A stretch of DNA of 64,000 nucleotides. It comes from Sordaria brevicollis. Lineage: Eukaryota > Ascomycota > Sordariomycetes > Sordariales > Sordariaceae. Position 1 is the first letter of the stretch. The number at the start of each line of letters is the position of its first letter. Of this stretch, positions 46,466-57,156 are shown one piece after another. The notes beneath the pieces are model-generated. The model was not told the DNA's origin. It did no database searches and saw only the letters and a program-made list of their open reading frames with translations. The position numbers and the translations under genes were made by a program. Location: the NCBI GenBank assembly GCA_033439795.1, contig JAUTDP010000007.1:682001-746000 (forward strand), read 5' to 3'.

Positions 46466-49326
46466 TTACCGCTTGTTCTTCTTGAGTCTGGCCGCCTTCT
46501 CCCTCGCGTACTCGTTCGCCGCCTGGCCTTCGGATCCCTGGATCTCCGCCACCAAGCGCTTGTACTTCTTCTCGTACGCCTCGTCCTTGGCCTTCTTGAC
46601 CTTGAGGTTCTCGCGCTGCATAAAGGCCGCGTCCTTGCGGAGCTCCCGAAGCGCGCCCTTGCGCTCCTTCTTGTGCTCGGCCCGCAGCTTGGCCATCTCG
46701 GCACGCTCGCGGTCGGGATCGTAGTGCTTGTTGGGATCGAACGAATCCTCAAACTTGGGCACGTACGTCTTGATGGCGAGCGGCTTGTGGTGGTGCAGCT
46801 CGAGTGGCCTGCGGGAGACCTGGGCGAGCTGGAGGAGACGGGAGATGCTTGTTGTTGTGTCCTTGAGCTGCTTGACGAGGGCCGCGGGGAGCTGGGCAGC
46901 GTTGGACTTGGTGGACAAGTGTTGGAGGACACGTTGGGCGGGCTGGAAGGTCTCGTAGAAGGCGGGAAGCTTGCACCACGTCTCGGAAGCGGTTCTGAGA
47001 ACGGAGGTGATGGTGCTGATAATGGCAACCTTCTGAGCGGACTCCTCGGCAGCAGAGCGAGCGCTCTTGGACTGCTGGCAGTCACCGCAGTTGAGCTTCC
47101 TGACGGCCACCTTGCTAGCACCCTTGATACGGATACCAGCAGCGGGCTCGTGTACGGGGAACAGACCAAGCTTTTCCTTGGGCTTCTCAGCAGCGAGCGA
47201 GCAGAGAGTGTTGAGGCAGAAGTTGACAAACTCTGGTACGTAACGCTTGGAGAAGGATTGGTACTGAAGGGCGAGGATCGAAAGGTAAGCGCCGATCGAG
47301 TAGTCGGCGAGTGTCTGGGGAATCTTTTGCCCCAAGAAACGGGTAATGGAAAGCATCGCAGGGGTGACGACCTGATGGAAGTGATCAGAAGTAGGGAATG
47401 TCGTGCCAATAGCTGTGAGAAGCATAAGGTCGCCAACAGTAAGAGCCAGTGGGCGCTCCTCTTTGATCTCCTCGAGCCGTGACCTGTAAGCCTTTGATAC
47501 CTCGATGGGGAATGTCTTTGCGAGCGAGTGGACATGGCGGATCAGGTTCTCGATGGTAGGGAACCAGCTGGGTTCGAACTTGTCGCCTAGGTAGGCAATG
47601 TGCTCGATGAGAGCCTGGGAGAAGTTACCAAGGCGCTCCTTGTTCTTCGCATCCAGCTTAGGGTGGTAAAGAGCTCTGATCCTTTGGACAGCCACGGGGA
47701 GCTTGGCCACGGGAAGACCACCCAAGATCTCCAGTAGCTGCTCGTGACTCTCGGGACATATGAACGTGTATGGTATGCCATCCTCGTCACCGCCTTTTGA
47801 CTGAGCTTGAAGCTTTGTGGCCACCTCTTCTGACTCGCCATCCGCACCGCCGTTCACAAGCTCGTCCTCGTCAGGATCATAGGCCTCCTCGTCGTCGCTT
47901 CCTTCAATATCTGACATGTCGTCCTCGTCCATATCCAACTCGGAGCCGCTCGCAATAAGGTCGTCCTCGAGCAAGAAATCGTCTTCGTCGTCCAAGCCCA
48001 TCTCGGTGGCGGTCATTCGTAGCTTAATACCCTTGCCGAGACCGAATTCGTCTTCCTCAGCCTCATCTTGAGCTTCTTGCTTGTCACCCTTCTTCTTGCC
48101 CTTCTTCTCGTCTTCCTCCTCTTCCTCATCATCGGACACGACCTCGCCGCGCATGCGCCTGAGTCGCTTCTCCTCCATCTCCTTGAGACGCTTGACGCCT
48201 TCCTCCGCTCTCTCCTCCTCGGTCTTTGTCCTGTCGGTAACCTCGGCCCTGGCTTCACGCGCCGCCTGCTTGAGACGCATGTTGTATTCCTTTTCGAGTT
48301 GGTCCATGTCGATTCCGGGCATGACGGCGGGGCCCTTGGGCTCCTTCGCTTCCTTCGGCTTCATCTGGAAGAGGAGAGACTGTAGTTCTGGTAGTTCCTT
48401 GTCGAGTTCAACTCTTAGGTCGTCATCTTCCTCCTTGGCGGCTTGTCGTTCCTATAATGATAATAATTAGCAGGCGGCCAAAAGTAGGCGACTTAGCGGG
48501 TCTCCTTACATATTTGAAGGCCTTTGACTTGGCAATAACCTCCTCCATGATCTCCTTCTTGGTCTTCTTCCTCTCCGGTTGGCCATCCCCTTCTTCGCCT
48601 TCCGCGGCCTCCTCCTCGTCGCGCAGACGCTTGAGGAACTTCTTTCTGGCAGTACGCTCATCGTCGGATTCCATACCCTCAATATCCTCGTCGAAATCGT
48701 CGCGGCCAGCCTCGATTTCGTCGTCGTCGAAGAGAGTCTTGCCGGCGTGTGTAAGAGTGACCTGTTCTTGCTCGTCGTCGGAACCCTCCAAGTCGAATAC
48801 GGTGTTCTTCTTGTGGCTCTTCATCTGCTCGCGGGCGAAACGCTCCATCATCTTGTCCTCGAGCGTCATGTTGGGGTCGTCCTCGCCGAAACGTCTATCG
48901 ACAATACCGCCGACCTTGTTGCGCCGTTGCATTTCGACCAAGAGAGTCTCTCGTCGCTGTTTTTTACATGGTTAGCACATCGACTGACCCAACCCAGTAT
49001 GTAGTTCGATCATGATGGGGCCAACGAACCCTTTGCTCGGCGGTGGCCTTTGCAAGACCAGGGCGGCCTTGGATGCCCTTGATCTTGTCATTCTGGGGCT
49101 TGTTGGTGGTGACCTCAAACTTGGGTCCTCTGGCGTTGGTCTTGAACTGGAAAGGGTTGAACTGCTCTCTGATGCTGGCGAGAGCTTCGTGGCGCTGGAG
49201 TCGCTTGTCGGTGGAAGCCTTCGCATCCTGGGCGTTTTGGCGCTTCTGCTTCTTGGATCTTTGGGGACCAATGATGCCTTGGTCCTTGAGGGAGGCCTTC
49301 AGCCTCTTAAGCTGAGACCCGGCCAT
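46466..49326 (-). CDS. nop14: Nop14, nucleolar complex protein for 40S/18S maturation
   Basis: Exons on the minus strand are 49326-49030, 48956-48510 and 48451-46466. All three have lengths divisible by three and together encode 909 residues. Introns are 73 and 58 nt, with GTTCGT and GTAAGG donors. The protein shows the full Nop14 architecture: a basic N-terminus (MAGSQLKRLKASL, then KKQKRQ), the NPFQFKTNARGPKFEV block, an MEDK-like LEDKMMERFAREQ block, long acidic Asp/Glu stretches in the middle, a helical core (DYSIGAYLSILALQYQ), and the C-terminal signature YVPKFEDSF followed by a highly basic end (AARLKKNKR). Nop14 is an essential SSU-processome component acting in the nucleolus on 18S rRNA processing and 40S export. 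The ATG at 49,326 has an ideal context (GCGAAAATGGCC). Further upstream the frame has only a TTG. Long plus-strand frames here are antisense shadows. Confidence 0.95.
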
Positions 49327-49713
49327 TTTCGCTGAGATCTCTCGGTTGTCGAACTGACAGGGGATGGTGTCGAGAGGGAAACCGTAGGTAGAGATGGCGT
49401 CGCGAAGTGGGTTCGATCGCGAGGCCGGCAATCAATTGTCTTTGGCGGTTCTCAGAAATTTTGGAGGTGAAGGGTGCTTATCTTATCAGCATACCCCACC
49501 CATACGTCTTGGCGGTCATTGTCGACAGGGGCAACAGAAACACACCTGCCATGTGCTGTAGCTTCTGAAAGTCGAAGCTCTACAGCGCGTCTCACTCCAC
49601 TGAACGGAAGCTTCCATACATCATCGTCGTTTGGCTTCAAACTATAAGTCACGATGTGATCTGAAACAACACAAGCTTTATGCAGTGCCAGAGCATCTTT
49701 CTTCACTTTCATT
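49327..49713. promoter_or_regulatory. Divergent promoter region of nop14 and the membrane-anchored helical protein gene
   Basis: Only 387 bp separate the two start codons, so the promoters and leaders of both genes must lie here or overlap. I recognise no specific factor site. Co-regulation of the two genes is possible but is inferred from spacing alone. Confidence 0.55.
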
Positions 49714-50757
49714 ATGGGCTGGCAATTGTCCGCTCTCCGAGATGAGAGGGTCGTATTCACCGGCGTCGGCTTCATGACGGCCGGCTTGATCTTCTTCGGC
49801 ATGCACACCTGGCTGACGTTATGGCGAGACGAGACCATTGTCACTCCGAATCGGCCAAAGACGCAGTACATCACCCAGCAGACCGAGGACTCACTCGAAC
49901 TTAAGACGTTGGACACCTTGCTGGGTCACTACAACCCCTCCATCAAGGAGACAGCTGCCAAAATCATCTGTGACAGGGCTGCCAGTGACCCCGTTCTCTT
50001 GGAGACGTTGCTCCGGGGTATAACCAGTCAGGATTATGACGAGCGTGTCAAGAATCTGAGGGCTCTAGCTATCATCTGTAGTCCTCGTAAGTGTTTCATG
50101 CCTACCTACATGAAAAGACCATCCAGTCAGTCACTAACATGTCCTCCAGGAGTCCTTCCTCTGCTCAACACTTGGAAATCATATTCCGCCATAGTCCGGT
50201 GTCTGGAGCTCTCCCTCGACCCCGAGCAGGAGATACTGGATAATGATTCATGGGACGATTACCCTCTTCGAGATATCAGCGAGAAGATGTGCTTCGTCTT
50301 TTTGGAGCAACTAGTCGATCACTATGGGCCACTGAAGCTGATCCACGCCAAGTTTGTCGAACGTTGGCTGTCCAAGCAAAACTGGGGCTTCACCGCGGAG
50401 GACAAGGAGCGCAACTTCCACAACTACATGCTGTACAAGGACAACAAGGTGAGGAAGCTTGCGGATGCCGTCTGCAAGACTGAGTTGGGAAGGGCGGCAC
50501 TGGTCAAGTGCGGCCTCATGTCCCAGGAATCGGCCGATGACTTTGCAGCCGAACAGGCTGATAACCAAAACCTGTTGGATACGAGCGGCGATCGCTATAA
50601 CCTCCTGCTCTCTATCAACATGGGTAGGACCCCGCGGGCGCAGGAGACGAGTGCGGAGGAGCAGCGGATTAGACACCGGAATCGCGAGGCCATTGTGATG
50701 AATGACGGGACCAGACCAATCGGTCGGGACGACATTATCCACCGAGATTCGGCGTAG
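49714..50757 (+). CDS. Conserved fungal membrane-anchored helical-repeat protein, function unknown
   Basis: Exons 49714-50086 and 50150-50757 give 326 residues. The intron (50087-50149) has a GTAAGT donor, a CACTAAC branch and a CCAG acceptor. It is 63 nt long and lacks stops, so the unspliced frame also stays open, but the splice sites are near perfect and joining yields a smooth SPRVLPLLNTW. Near the N-terminus a hydrophobic segment (about residues 14-36, VVFTGVGFMTAGLIFF) with few flanking charges looks like a transmembrane or signal-anchor helix, perhaps for mitochondria or the ER. The rest is alpha-helical and resembles ARM/HEAT-like repeats (ETAAKIICDRAASDPVLLETLL, DERVKNLRALAII). No catalytic motif is seen. 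I recognise no named family. It shares a divergent promoter with nop14 and is followed in tandem by the helicase gene. Confidence 0.75.
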   Translation: MGWQLSALRDERVVFTGVGFMTAGLIFFGMHTWLTLWRDETIVTPNRPKTQYITQQTEDSLELKTLDTLLGHYNPSIKETAAKIICDRAASDPVLLETLLRGITSQDYDERVKNLRALAIICSPRKCFMPTYMKRPSSQSLTCPPGVLPLLNTWKSYSAIVRCLELSLDPEQEILDNDSWDDYPLRDISEKMCFVFLEQLVDHYGPLKLIHAKFVERWLSKQNWGFTAEDKERNFHNYMLYKDNKVRKLADAVCKTELGRAALVKCGLMSQESADDFAAEQADNQNLLDTSGDRYNLLLSINMGRTPRAQETSAEEQRIRHRNREAIVMNDGTRPIGRDDIIHRDSA

Positions 50758-51291
50758 TGATCCGTCTTCGGGGTACGGTTCAGTACCGGCAGTCTGACAG
50801 TTTCCAACCTGGCGTTGTGGTATTACGTGGACGCATAAGAAAGGGAGAATGAGGCTATAAGAGTGATTTAAGCATTGGGTTACTAGTATTTAATTATCAA
50901 CACAAAGAAAGCACCATGTCTTGTTTTGACGGTTAAGATGGTGTGCGCTCGCTCTGTTGGATGATCAGATATGCGTCGTACGCCTGATTGATTGTTAACG
51001 ATTCTGCCGTGGCTCCACCGAAATCCCTAACAAGGAAGGAACAATACGTCAACACATCAAACCACTACAATGCTTCACACAACTCAACCAAGCAATAACC
51101 TGAGCCACTAACCTCTTGAAAGACCGGCGCTACCATAACACATCACATCGTCTTCCCATCAATCGGCCCAAAGCACTCACCTCCATCGAACCAACGGACG
51201 CGGCCGTTTGTCATTCCCACTGCACATCCCGGGCCCCACTCCGCTTCCGTGCCCGGAATCTCATCAATTTCAACCTCCCTCATCCTTCACC
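50758..51291. other. Intergenic spacer with 3' UTR and helicase leader
   Basis: A 534-bp spacer lies between two tandem + strand genes. It is long enough for a 3' UTR and a short promoter. Its last 100 bases are C-rich and end in a good CTTCACCATG start context. No further feature was seen. Confidence 0.5.
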
Positions 51292-53941
51292 ATGCCGCCC
51301 TCCAAACCAGTCGACATCCCCTCCTTCGCCTCCACCCAACTCACCCTCCTCTCCTCCGAACTCGCCGCCGAAATTGCCGAAACCTCCGAGCTCATCGGGC
51401 TGCACACGCCCACGGCCCTCCAGCGCGCCGGCGTAGCTCTGACGAACTTAGTAGTCAACGCCCAACGGACTGGCTACGGCGGCAAGACTGTTTTAGAGCT
51501 CGGTCCCGATTCCGCTACTGTAACCTCTAGCAGCACTTCTTCAGGAGGTAAAGGAGGAGGAGGGGGCTATGACGGACCGGAACTTCCAGAACATGGAATT
51601 CGCACGGGCGATATCGTGTTGGTGTCTGAGCAACCGGCTGGTAGCGCGAAGAAGAGGGAGGTGAGGGAGTTGGAGAAGAAGGGAGCAAAGGGAGTGGTGA
51701 CGAGGGTTGGACGGGGCGTGGTGGGTGTCGCGCTGGATGAGGATAAGGGGGAGGAGAATGTGGTGGGGACGGGAGGGTTGGGAGGGAGTGGAAGGGTTTG
51801 GATGGTTAAGCTGGCTGATGATGTTACTTATAGGAGGTGAGTTTTTGTTGGTGGTTTGATATGAGAAGGAGAAAGTGAGGAGAGGTGGATGGATGGTTGG
51901 GGTTTGATGTGTGTGAAAGCCAGACGGGATGAGGAAGAGGACGAAGGCTGGAGGGATACGGAATTGAGAATGGTGACAAGCTAACGTGAACTTCAGGATG
52001 AACGGAACCATGGAGAAGCTTCAGAAGATGAGCGAGTCGGAACACTCGATTTTCATCAGAGTCCTCTTTGGACAGTCATCACCCTCACCCGTCCCGGAAG
52101 ACCTCAGTAAGGATGCGGAGGTCGGCAACATCGAGTGGGTTGATCCTACTTTGAACAATTCTCAAAAAGACGCTATCAGGTTTGCCTTGGCCTCGAGAGA
52201 AATAGCTCTTATCCACGGTCCTCCCGGCGTATGTTCACATCTCCGCCCTTTTTCATTCAGTTTCAAGATGTAACTAACTCATGACAACAGACGGGCAAGA
52301 CACATACTCTAATTGAACTAATCCTTCAACTCCTTCGCCGAGACCTCCGTATCCTAGTCTGCGGCCCATCCAACATCTCCGTCGACAACATCGTCGAGCG
52401 TCTCTCACCACACAAACTACCCATCCTCCGTCTCGGCCACCCAGCTCGCCTCCTTCCCTCCGTCCTTAATCACTCGCTCGACGTCCTCACCACAACCTCA
52501 GACGCCGGCGCCATCGTCAAGGACGTGCGCGCCGAAATGGACGCCAAGCAAGCCTCAATCCGCAAGACGCGCAACGGACGTGAGCGCCGAGCCATCTACA
52601 CCGAGCTGAAGGAGCTACGCAAGGAGTACCGTGAGCGCGAGCGGCGATGTGTCAGCGACCTGGTAGGCAGGAGCAAAGTGGTCTTGTCAACCCTTCACGG
52701 AGCGGGAGGATACCAGCTCAAGAACGAGGAGTTCGACGTGGTCATCATCGACGAGGCGAGTCAAGCGCTGGAAGCGCAGTGTTGGGTTCCCTTGCTGTGG
52801 GCAAAGAAGGCGGTATTGGCGGGTGACCACCTGCAGCTGCCGCCGACGATCAAGTCGTTGAATTCTAAAGCGCCCAAGGGTGATCAACCGAAAGAAAAGG
52901 GGCCGACATTGGAAACGACGCTGTTTGACAGACTATTGGCCTTGCATGGGCCCTCGATCAAGAGGATGCTTACCACGCAGTACCGCATGCACGAGAAAAT
53001 CATGCGTTTCCCCTCAGATGAGCTTTACGAGTCTAAGCTGGTGGCGGCTGAGCATGTCAAAGAGCGCTTGCTCAAGGACTTGCCTTACGAGGTGGAGGCT
53101 AATGATGATACTACTGAGCCCCTGATTTTCATCGATACGCAGGGCGGCGATTTCCCTGAGAAGAACGAGGAGGAGCTGGACAGTAACGCATCAACGACAG
53201 ACAAGAAGAAGGCCGTCAAGAGGAGTTTGCATGGCGAGAGTAAGAGCAATGAGATGGAAGCAGCACTGGTGAGACAGCATGTGCGCGGCCTGGTGGAGGC
53301 CGGAGTAAGGCCAGAGGACATTGCGGTTGTGACGCCGTATAATGCTCAGGTATGTTTACTTTCTTCCCATATTTTCCTTGGCTCGTCTTTCTTTCCTTCC
53401 CTTTCTCCTTCTTTGACCCTCTCTTTCTGTTGGAGCCAAGAAAGACCTACCGCGTACAACAGCCCGTAATGCTTTGCATGAAACAAAACGTGTTGCTGTG
53501 TGCGCCCAGTCCACGGCATGAAAAAGCGCATTACCCGGCATTGACGACTGATCACAAACTTTCACAGCTTTCCCTTCTAGCCCCCCTAAAGGACGAGTTC
53601 CCCGGCATTGAACTAGGCAGTGTGGACGGATTCCAAGGCAGAGAGAAAGAGGCCGTCATCGTCAGCCTGGTGCGCAGCAACGACGTAGGCGAAGTCGGAT
53701 TCTTGGGCGAGAAACGACGGCTGAATGTGGCCATGACGCGGCCGAAGCGGTCGTTGACAGTTATTGGTGACTCGGAGACTGTCAAGAAGTAAGTTGTATT
53801 ACATTTCTCTTGTCCTGCGCATGTTTCCTGACTTTTCGCAACAACAGGGGCAGCGCATTTCTCAAGCGATGGATGGAGTTTCTAGAGGAGAATGCCGACT
53901 TGAGGTACCCAGACGTTTCAAGCTTGGCATTGGAGTCATGA
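51292..53941 (+). CDS. SF1B DNA/RNA helicase of the SMUBP2/Hcs1 (UPF1-like) family
   Basis: Five exons (51292-51836, 51997-52228, 52291-53349, 53568-53788, 53848-53941) join in phase to 716 residues ending LALES. Donors are GTGAGT, GTATGT, GTATGT and GTAAGT; acceptors are CAG. Helicase motifs occur in order: Walker A GPPGTGKT at 256-263 (split by the second intron), CGPSNISVDN (Ia), DEASQA from 413 (II), GDHLQLPP (III), QYRMH from 489 (IV), VTPYNAQ, VDGFQGREKE around 631-640 (V) and NVAMTRPKRSL (VI). This is the UPF1-like SF1B set, and the short N-terminus with a beta-barrel-like region and no zinc domain matches IGHMBP2/SMUBP2 and yeast Hcs1 (DNA polymerase alpha-associated helicase A). It should be a 5'-to-3' ATP-dependent helicase on DNA or RNA. 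A long Lys/Arg/Glu stalk (residues about 335-375) corresponds to the 1B-stalk insertion. Confidence 0.92.
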
Positions 53942-56110
53942 TGATGACGATGATGATTACACGACGTAATCAAGCAAGGGACAAGACGCACACCGATGGG
54001 CTACGGGAGTGAAAGAATTTCAGGTCCAGCCCGTCAGGCACCAGGTACGGGCCAGGCACGGAATGCCGGATATCACGGACAGGAAGCATGGGCGAGTAAG
54101 AATCATTCTAGAAGAGCGGGCCGACAAAAGCAAAAGCTTGACGGAAGCCTTCATCATGTCTGCGTGCCTGAATGGATGGAGACTCTGCAAAGCTTTTACG
54201 TATGTATAGTGATACTATACGGGCGACATAAGCGAAAAAGGGGGGAGGACTTACGGAATCTAGGCATATGAAGCGAATAAGCGAGCATGGTAAGCGAGTT
54301 GCCTACGCTCACGGCGTGCCACGTATGCTGTGAGGCGAAAGTGAGTCGAAGGCAGGAGGCTCTTTTTGGATTCTTTTCTTCCGGAACCTCAAGCTCAAGC
54401 TTAATTCGCACACTCACTCTGTCCACTCGGGGATATTCCCCCACTCTCTCTGTGTCTCTGTGTTGCATTATTATCTGTTCTGAGCAAACCTCCTGGTATT
54501 CCTATTTGTTCTCGTCTTTAAAGTAGATACTATCTGGTATGCTGTGCTTGTGTAGAGCCAGATAGTTTAAAGTGCGTCTTGATGAAGTCTTGAGTAGAGT
54601 TGAGGTTACTCTATCGATGTCTCTGGAACTGCACTAAACTGTGAACGCCACCACGGCGGTCTCGCTCCGAACTGAATCACACGAAGAATCCAGAAAGGGA
54701 AATAGTGGCTTCTTTCTTTGCGGATGTCTCTGATGTGAATCGTTTTCTGTCAATCGAATTCGAACAGCTCTTCATGTTGTGCACGGTGAGAAAGAAGTCG
54801 TCGAGAGGCAAGTGAGAAACTTGAGAGGTTGTTGAAAGTGACGAATAGGAAGTCCTGGCTTCCTGTTCTGTTTCATGTTGAAGGGTGTGGGGCTCTTTGC
54901 GCGGGTTGTGGATACTTTTTGGACCCCTGTCAAAGTGTGCAGGGACCATTCTGACCAAAGCGGGGACGTCCCCTCTTTTAGGCATCTTTTTTCTGAAAAG
55001 CCTCGAGAGCAATTGTCTTCGAGAAGGAAGGAGACGACGACTCGAGTGGATGTGCGAATAATGTTGGCGCATCGTGGAATGGAAGGAGCGAAGCAGTAAA
55101 GAATATCACGGGTCATGTGAATTCCATATCTCGCTGGACTGACTACAATGAGATTCAGGTGCATTCAGTCGCCCGCCAGTGTTTTAGGTTTTGTACCACA
55201 ATGTGCATCCAGAAGAGTGATTACTACAAAAATATGAAATCGCGATAGGGAAACGAATTCGAGACAAATCCAACAAGGCCAACGACGACGACGGCCACCC
55301 ACGGCGGCGGCGGGGTGTTACCAATTCCCGGAGATCCCTTGCCTTGCCCCCCTCATCTTGGTGATACCTCGTGAGCTTCGACAGTGTCCCATCCATTGGA
55401 AGGCAAGAGGTTATATCTACAGCATCAGCAGTGCAACTCGACACAGAAACAAAACCGCACCAATCTCGAACGAGCTGTCCAACCTTCCGTTGTACGAGGC
55501 TTGGCCACACTTTAGTATAAACCACCGGAGCATTTTCCAAGCCCTTTGCCTGGTTCTACCCCTCCTTCTCAGGAGCACTAGGCTGGAGGTCCCCGTGATG
55601 GTCCCTTTGGCTCGAAAGTAGCTGTGATCTGTCGCACTGGAGGTGATTCATGTTCTTGGGAGGACCGTAACATCCAACACTTCCTCTCTGTCCAACAGTA
55701 TCACCAAAACCTCGTATTCTCCGCTTTCTTACACGTTCGTTCTCCCCATGTCCTGGGACCCTGTCCTGCTCTTGACCTTCCTTGTCTTGAGACGACCCTT
55801 TCACTTCAACAACAGCTTCCATGTCTGCGAGTTGAAGCCCGTGCGCCTATGTAATGTATGTACTATCGAGAGATCAATCACATACAAGGAACCTGCCTCG
55901 TCACATCTCGCTTCATTTCAGAAAGATTCCGTCCAAGGACGCATGGCACGGAAAAACGAAAGACGAATGATTAGGACCGATGGTCTGACACTGCTTTTCC
56001 AGAACGCCATCCCTCCTCCTCAATAGCAAAAAAGAAAAAGGTCCTCCATCCCTCCCGAGACATTGCATCGCCGCCGGCCGAGGGAGCGGATGGAGCAATG
56101 GTGATCTATC

Positions 56111-56138
56111 ACCCACACCCACACCCACATCCACACCA
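56111..56138. repeat. CACACC-type hexamer repeat
   Basis: CCCACA/CCACAC units recur over about 28 bases. The other strand reads as GGTGTG-rich sequence. It does not match the TTAGGG telomere repeat of filamentous fungi. Confidence 0.75.
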
Positions 56139-57105
56139 TAGTCATCCGATGCTAGATAGCCGCGCTCTCTTATATCATGCCGTTGAGCATGACCCAAAAC
56201 TATTGGCTCCTCACGCCACCCTTTGCTGCCGTCGTCTCTCAGCCGTTGTTGATGATCGATGCGTCTGACGTCCTATGAAATTGTTCTCGTTGCTGTTGTG
56301 ATGCACCATGCATGCAACTACTATATAGAATGCAAATGCACGCCCGGTTGCGCCTTCTCATCCAGTTGATTGAGCTTCCGTCCTCCAGCTCCTTCCTGCA
56401 AATCGTCTCTGATAGAATGCATGAGAGCGGCACCGGCTGACTGACAATGCCCATGGAGGCTCAAAGTCGAAGGAGGCTCACTCCTCTCAGCTTCCATTCC
56501 CAGGTTCAAACCTCACACCCTCAATGTAAATGGTTCCTCGCTAGCGAATCACATATCATGAGGACGTGCATATGCATAGCACTGTCTCTTTGCAGTGTCG
56601 CAGTGTTGCAAGCGTCGCAATTGTCGAAAGAGGAAAAGAGAACGCCCGCCCCCGCGCATGAAAACACCGAACTCGGGGACCTGAAAAGATCCTGAGGAAA
56701 GGCTGTGTTGTTTCGAAAGGCGAATTTGAAAGTATTGAGTTGTCAGAGAGAGCGAAAGCGAGACAGATAGGTTCTCGTTAGAGGAGGCTATCTGTTATCG
56801 CACGGACCTCAGCTTTCTCTTGGATCAGTTCTTGGCCAAGATGGAAGCTTGATTTCTTGAGACACAACGGCATGGGGATCTCTCCGCGGAACACCACTGT
56901 GATCGGGTCCTTCAATTTTGTAAAGCGGTAGGGAAGATCTTAAGACACTATGCTTACCGCAAGCTACTATAGCCACGGGAAAATCATAGCATTCGAACCT
57001 CGACAATATGATATCATGGTAACTTATCAAAACGCTCTTCTCATCTCACCCTATCCCAACAACGCTCTGATCATTCGGTCACGCTCTCGCGACAGTCTCG
57101 GTATC

Positions 57106-57156
57106 TATCGGTAGGTATCGGTCATCGGTCATCGGCCATCGGTGACCGATCGATAT
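57106..57156. repeat. Imperfect ATCGGTC tandem repeats ending in a palindrome
   Basis: Five or six imperfect heptamers (TATCGGT, TCATCGG, CCATCGG) run into ATCGGT/ACCGAT inverted arms (57138-57150) and a GATCGAT. The clustering suggests a repeated protein-binding site, but no gene starts nearby and the factor is unknown. Confidence 0.6.

Noticed and set aside
46274..47535. Long frames (up to 474 codons) on both strands over the 3' half of nop14
   Set aside because: They are shadow frames of the GC-rich Nop14 coding sequence, which has a full family match in its own frame.
56111..56138. CACACC repeat as an internal telomere tract
   Set aside because: Filamentous fungal telomeres are TTAGGG repeats. 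This is a C/A-rich simple repeat.
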